A stretch of 23,035 nt of DNA from Paramacrobiotus richtersi. Lineage: Eukaryota > Tardigrada > Eutardigrada > Parachela > Macrobiotidae. Under the pieces are notes generated by a model. The model was given only the letters and a program-made list of their open reading frames with translations, ran no database searches and was not told where the DNA came from. Below, piece after piece: positions 19,552 to 23,035 of this stretch. The number at the start of each line of letters is the position of its first letter. Position 1 is the first letter of the stretch. The translations under genes and the position numbers were made by a program. The DNA is taken from assembly GCA_034698045.1 (NCBI GenBank), contig JAQGAU010000872.1, forward strand, positions 1-23,035, read 5' to 3'.

Positions 19552-19890
19552 TAGTTAAGTAACGAATTTATTAGAAAATTTAGTTAAGTAACGAATTTTT
19601 ATAAGCAAATTTAGTTAAGTAACGAATTTATAAGCAAATTTAGTTAAGTAACGAATTTTTATAAGCAAATTTAGTTAAGTAACGAATTTTTATAAGCAAA
19701 TTTAGTTAAGCAACGAATTTTTATAAGCAAATTTAGTTAAGTAACGAATTTTTATAAGCAAATTTAGTTAAGTAACGAATTTCTATAGGCAAATTTAGTC
19801 AAGTAACGAATTTGTATAAGCAAATTTAGTTAAGTAACGAATTTTTATAAGCAAATTTAGTTAAGTAGCGAATTTATATTTAACGAACTT
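19552..19890. repeat. 31-bp minisatellite, about 11 copies
   Basis: Head-to-tail copies contain the core TTAGTTAAGTAACGAATTT followed by a TTATAAGCAAA segment. Most units are 31 bp; shorter units (28 bp) occur in the first third where the T-run is reduced. Point variants include CAACG, TAGCG and CTATAGG. The array starts and ends with decayed copies. Confidence 0.93.
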
Positions 19891-19923
19891 TTAATCTCAA
19901 ACAAAGCAAGCTGCAAGTGTGTT

Positions 19924-19929
19924 TTTATT
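19924..19929 (-). terminator. Poly(A) signal AATAAA of the cullin gene
   Basis: TTTATT on the plus strand, about 220 bp after the cullin stop codon, and only some 35 bp before the edge of the minisatellite. Confidence 0.5.
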
Positions 19930-20147
19930 GCACAGCCACGTTAAACACCACCACCAACCAAATCCCCACAAACACCGGTACAATACATACTAAAACACAT
20001 TTTCCGGGTAATCTTTCCTGTATACATACATACACGATAAAAGGTGTTGTTGTATTAACACACCGACAGGAAACTGTAAAATTCAAGTCGGGCAGTATGG
20101 AACACCCAGTCCACACGGTACGATAACCACTTCATATAGTGCATTTT

Positions 20148-23035
20148 TTATACAATATACTCGTAGACATCCTGCGCGGTGAGGGAACGCCGGATATACT
20201 CCTTTTCCAGCAGCGTATCCAGGGCCTTCTTAATCATGGTGACCGTGGCACCGAAACGCGACTGGGAGAATTCCCGCACCTCCTCCAGCAGGCTCTGATG
20301 GGGCATGGTAATGCGGGCTTTCATTATCCGGCAAATTGTCGCCTTTGAGAAACAGAACAGCTTTATTGTTTAAACAAGAAAGTATCGTTAAATCTGCGTT
20401 TTTTACGAATTTTATGGAGATTTTTTATCATTCCCACACCCGATGAAATGTGGTTCAGTATCCAATTTCAATAAAAGTTACCTAAATTTATCTGGCATAG
20501 TTATGCATTTATCCTATGTACAGCCAACTATTTTTCACATTTCTATTTCTAAAACAACCTATTATTTTTAACGTTAATAGTCTTCTTTTATATATCAAGA
20601 TTTTTTAGTCGGATTCATAATGAGTGGGAGCACAGTGGCTTGATTTAGCATCGCCACATGTTATGGATAATTTGGTAGTATGATGGCTTGTGTAATCGCA
20701 GTCCTTCGCGCATCGGCCAGTTTCAGCACCAGAAGCGCAACAAAATACTTGAATAAAAATTCGGTTTAACAAATTTTTTTATTTCTCCATTAACTAATTA
20801 CCTAAGACAAAATTTATAATCATCAATCCATTGCAGAATTATCACGCAAATCACGCACCCCGGTACTACACGTACCTGTATGTGTATTTCATTTATCAAA
20901 ATTATACTGCTGTCAGTCCCTACTTATGGAGTTAACGGTGTACTATTATCACAATTAACTGTTATTATTCTGGAATTACGTCGCAAAGTTATGTGCAAAT
21001 TATACTAATTTATTCTCGTCTAATTTTTTAACCGTAACCCCAAGCCAAAACAGCCATATCCCAGCATCTGATAAACAAAACTCCACTTCACTCTCCCAGT
21101 ACTATCACCACCATTAACTGTTATTATTCTGGAATAACGTCGCAAATTATACTAATTTTGGTCTAATTTTTTAACCGCAACCCCAAGCCAAAACCGATAT
21201 ATCACAGTATTCGATTATCAAAACTATCCCACATTCTCAAAACGCCCACGATCGCCACCCACCTGCAGGAAGACCTGTCGCATATCCCCCGTCGACCGTT
21301 CCGTCTCCTCGCGTTCCTGTATCGGTTGCTCTTTGGTCTGCGGCGCGGCGATCTTAATCCGCGGCTTCTTGGGACTGAACTCAACACACAACGCCACCCC
21401 CGATCCCGTCTCCACATCCTGAAAACGCCGGAGTAATCCCTGCTGCGCCAGACAATCAATATTCACATCCAGATATTCATCCGGCATCCCCACAATCTCC
21501 TTCAACTGGCCCATGGTGATCGTATCCACCTCAGTGAAGGCCATGCAGATGGCCAGCTGCTGCACGGTCATGGTGACAATCACCGGCCGTTTGACGTAGT
21601 TGAGCTTGACGTCCACGTAGCCCAACTGGAAGATCCAGGTCAGACGGCGTCCGCTGAATTCCTTGGCGTGAAAGTCACTGAAGTTCTCAATGACGGACTG
21701 GAGGATGAGGGGGATGTTGAAGGGGACGTCGAGACTGGGAACCGGCCAGACGCCGCTCTATACATTGTGCACAAAACTTCTTCACACTCGTTAAACTTTT
21801 CCGCTGCTTATTTCAGGGATTTTTATCATTTTTATCAGGGATTTTTTTAAAGATTTTTTCAGGATTATCAGGGATCTTTTTTAAGATTTTATCCTTTTAA
21901 TAATGATTCATTTTTCGCATTTCGAGTACAATATTTTAAAGGGACCATAAACAAAGCTTTTCACATAGAAAGTTATAACAAATCGATTATGAGATTTCTC
22001 AAAGATGAGATTTTTCTTATGAGTATTATTTCTCAAAGCAATGAAAACTATTGCTTTAATGTAAATAAGAATGCCCTCCTGTCGATGCAGTTTATTGTAA
22101 TAAAATCAGTAAAATGATGTATTCGGTGAAAAATATTCTTTTCTGACATCGGGATACATTTAAAACCCGACAGCCCAACAGTTTAATGCTTACCGTGAGT
22201 ACATTAATAAACAGATCAAACTTCGCCCGGTAATTCGGGAAAGGAGCCCGTTCCATGAACTGCTGCATCATCTGGGCGCTGGAGTTGATATCCCGCTGCA
22301 TTCGCAATAGTTTCCCCGTGTAATCACATCCGCACACGTCCCGTAGTTTGCTGATGACTTTCAGCTCCATATCTTCACTCAGCGACTGCTTGTTGATCAG
22401 TCGTTTGGCCATCATGCGCGAGTAAAACTACGGGAAGAAATCTCAGTAAAATGCGTAAAGACTTACGCTAAAATTCTCAATTGAAGGTTTACGTTAAAAA
22501 ACCGACAAAATGGCCGTAGGCACAACCATATCTGACAAAAAAGTGTACCACATTATCACAATCAGGAAGCTCGAACGCTCATGTTATGAAAAGGCACTGC
22601 AGCATACTTGGATCCTGTTCTCTAGTGCCACTACACTACACTTTGCTTGCACTTTGAAAGTTACAAAAACATGAAACATCAAACAATGTACGATATATTC
22701 AAAAGAAGTCAGACGTTTTCGCACACATACCATGAGCGGAAATGCGTTTGTAATGAACTGTATTCATAAAAAAACACTTACACGCACAGTGAAAAAAATA
22801 GTAAAATGTTCGAAAAACTCTGCTATCTCACTGCTATCCATGCCTGCCCAAGGTAACAATATTTCACAACAAATCGTGCTAAATGGGTGACTAAAACTGC
22901 CGTACGACATACCCGTTGGAACACATCCTTATCATCCAAAAAGCGAAATATCCGAATAGCCCCATCCAGCCGCTCCTCCACATCCAGGACATTCTTGGCA
23001 CTCCTCCGCAGTAGATTATCACAATACCGTGCCAT
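20148..23035 (-). CDS. CUL1: Cullin-1-like ubiquitin-ligase scaffold, C-terminal part
   Basis: Minus-strand exons 22913-23035 (cut by the window edge), 22194-22427, 21263-21757 and 20148-20342 join in phase 0 and encode 348 aa to TAA at 20148. The first reads ARYCDNLLRRSAKNV and FRFLDDKDVFQR, the cullin-1-type lead into FYSRMMAKRLINKQSLSEDM. Then come ISKLRDVCGCDYTGKL, SGVWPVPS, EFSGRRLTWIFQLG and a winged-helix region (TMTVQQLAICMAFTEVDTIT). The last exon has TICRIMKARITMPHQ, whose Lys is the expected NEDD8 acceptor, then MIKKALDTLLEKEYIRRS and a terminal VYEYIV. Cullin-1 holds RBX1 at this end and SKP1/F-box adaptors at the missing N-terminal end, acting in cytosol and nucleus. Wording such as ARYCD..LL and KDVFQ favours cullin-1 over cullins 3 and 4. 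It is divergent: IVRIMK reads ICRIMK and the basic residue after KAR is Ile. The last intron is 920 bp. Confidence 0.9.
20938..21236. repeat. Direct duplication within the last cullin intron
   Basis: Two adjacent copies of about 130-140 bp (about 20938-21078 and 21098-21236) share AACTGTTATTATTCTGGAAT, ACGTCGCAAA, AAATTATACTAATTT, TCTAATTTTTTAACCG and AACCCCAAGCCAAAAC in the same order. They differ by substitutions and an indel of about 15 bp. Confidence 0.85.
21815..21895. repeat. Low-complexity ATCAGGGATTTTT repeats in a cullin intron
   Basis: Several imperfect copies of TCAGGGATTTTT with T-runs lie between the exons ending at 21757 and 22194. Read on the minus strand this is A-rich intron sequence. 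Confidence 0.6.

Noticed and set aside
1-23035. CRISPR arrays, bacterial operons, tRNA or rRNA genes
   Set aside because: No direct-repeat/spacer pattern, no Shine-Dalgarno-led gene runs, and no cloverleaf or rRNA-like segment was seen; the spliced genes show that the DNA is eukaryotic.

Overview
This window is eukaryotic nuclear DNA from an invertebrate. Coding sequence is split by GT-AG introns (mostly 60-450 bp), there are AATAAA-type poly(A) signals and TATA boxes, and there is no operon structure. Gene content (a class A GPCR, a MADF-BESS transcription factor, a cullin-1-like gene, Tudor-domain genes, a hydrophilic disordered protein) fits a fast-evolving, compact ecdysozoan genome. A tardigrade is my best guess, but this is inference: no sequence here proves the taxon.

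Layout. 1-280 (+): 3' end of an unrecognised gene with an apparent frameshift. 598-1311 (+), perhaps to about 1790: spliced remnant resembling the C-terminal region of a Spindle-E/TDRD9-type piRNA helicase, with several frame breaks but intact splice sites. 2757-5148 (-), with an unresolved 5' part up to about 5731: unrecognised multi-exon gene. One of its exons lies in one arm of a roughly 250-bp inverted duplication (4333-5064). 5878-7678 (+): Tudor-domain gene, arranged head-to-head with the previous one. 9156-9542 (+): small Ser/Thr-rich secreted protein, probably GPI-anchored. 10473-11730 (-): four-exon gene for a 235-aa hydrophilic, Asn/Arg/Asp/Gln/Ser/Tyr-rich disordered protein with a TATA box. 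12712-12841 (+): weak possible exon. 13360-15247 (+): four-exon divergent rhodopsin-class GPCR of 345 aa. 15998-16276 (+): Cys-rich terminal exon. 17062-18686 (-): five-exon MADF-BESS transcription factor of 280 aa. 19552-19890: 31-bp minisatellite. 20148-23035 (-): C-terminal part of a cullin-1-like scaffold, running off the right edge.

The genes do not form one pathway. Two, the Spindle-E/TDRD9-like remnant and the Tudor gene, suggest piRNA or germ-granule biology. Several genes read cleanly through every splice junction (cullin, MADF-BESS, GPCR, disordered protein), whereas the left third carries repeated frame breaks. That contrast points to real gene decay there rather than uniform sequencing error. 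The most unusual items are the inverted exon duplication, the disordered-protein gene with a repeated exon, the minisatellite just past the cullin poly(A) signal, and the GPCR that lacks several hallmark residues.
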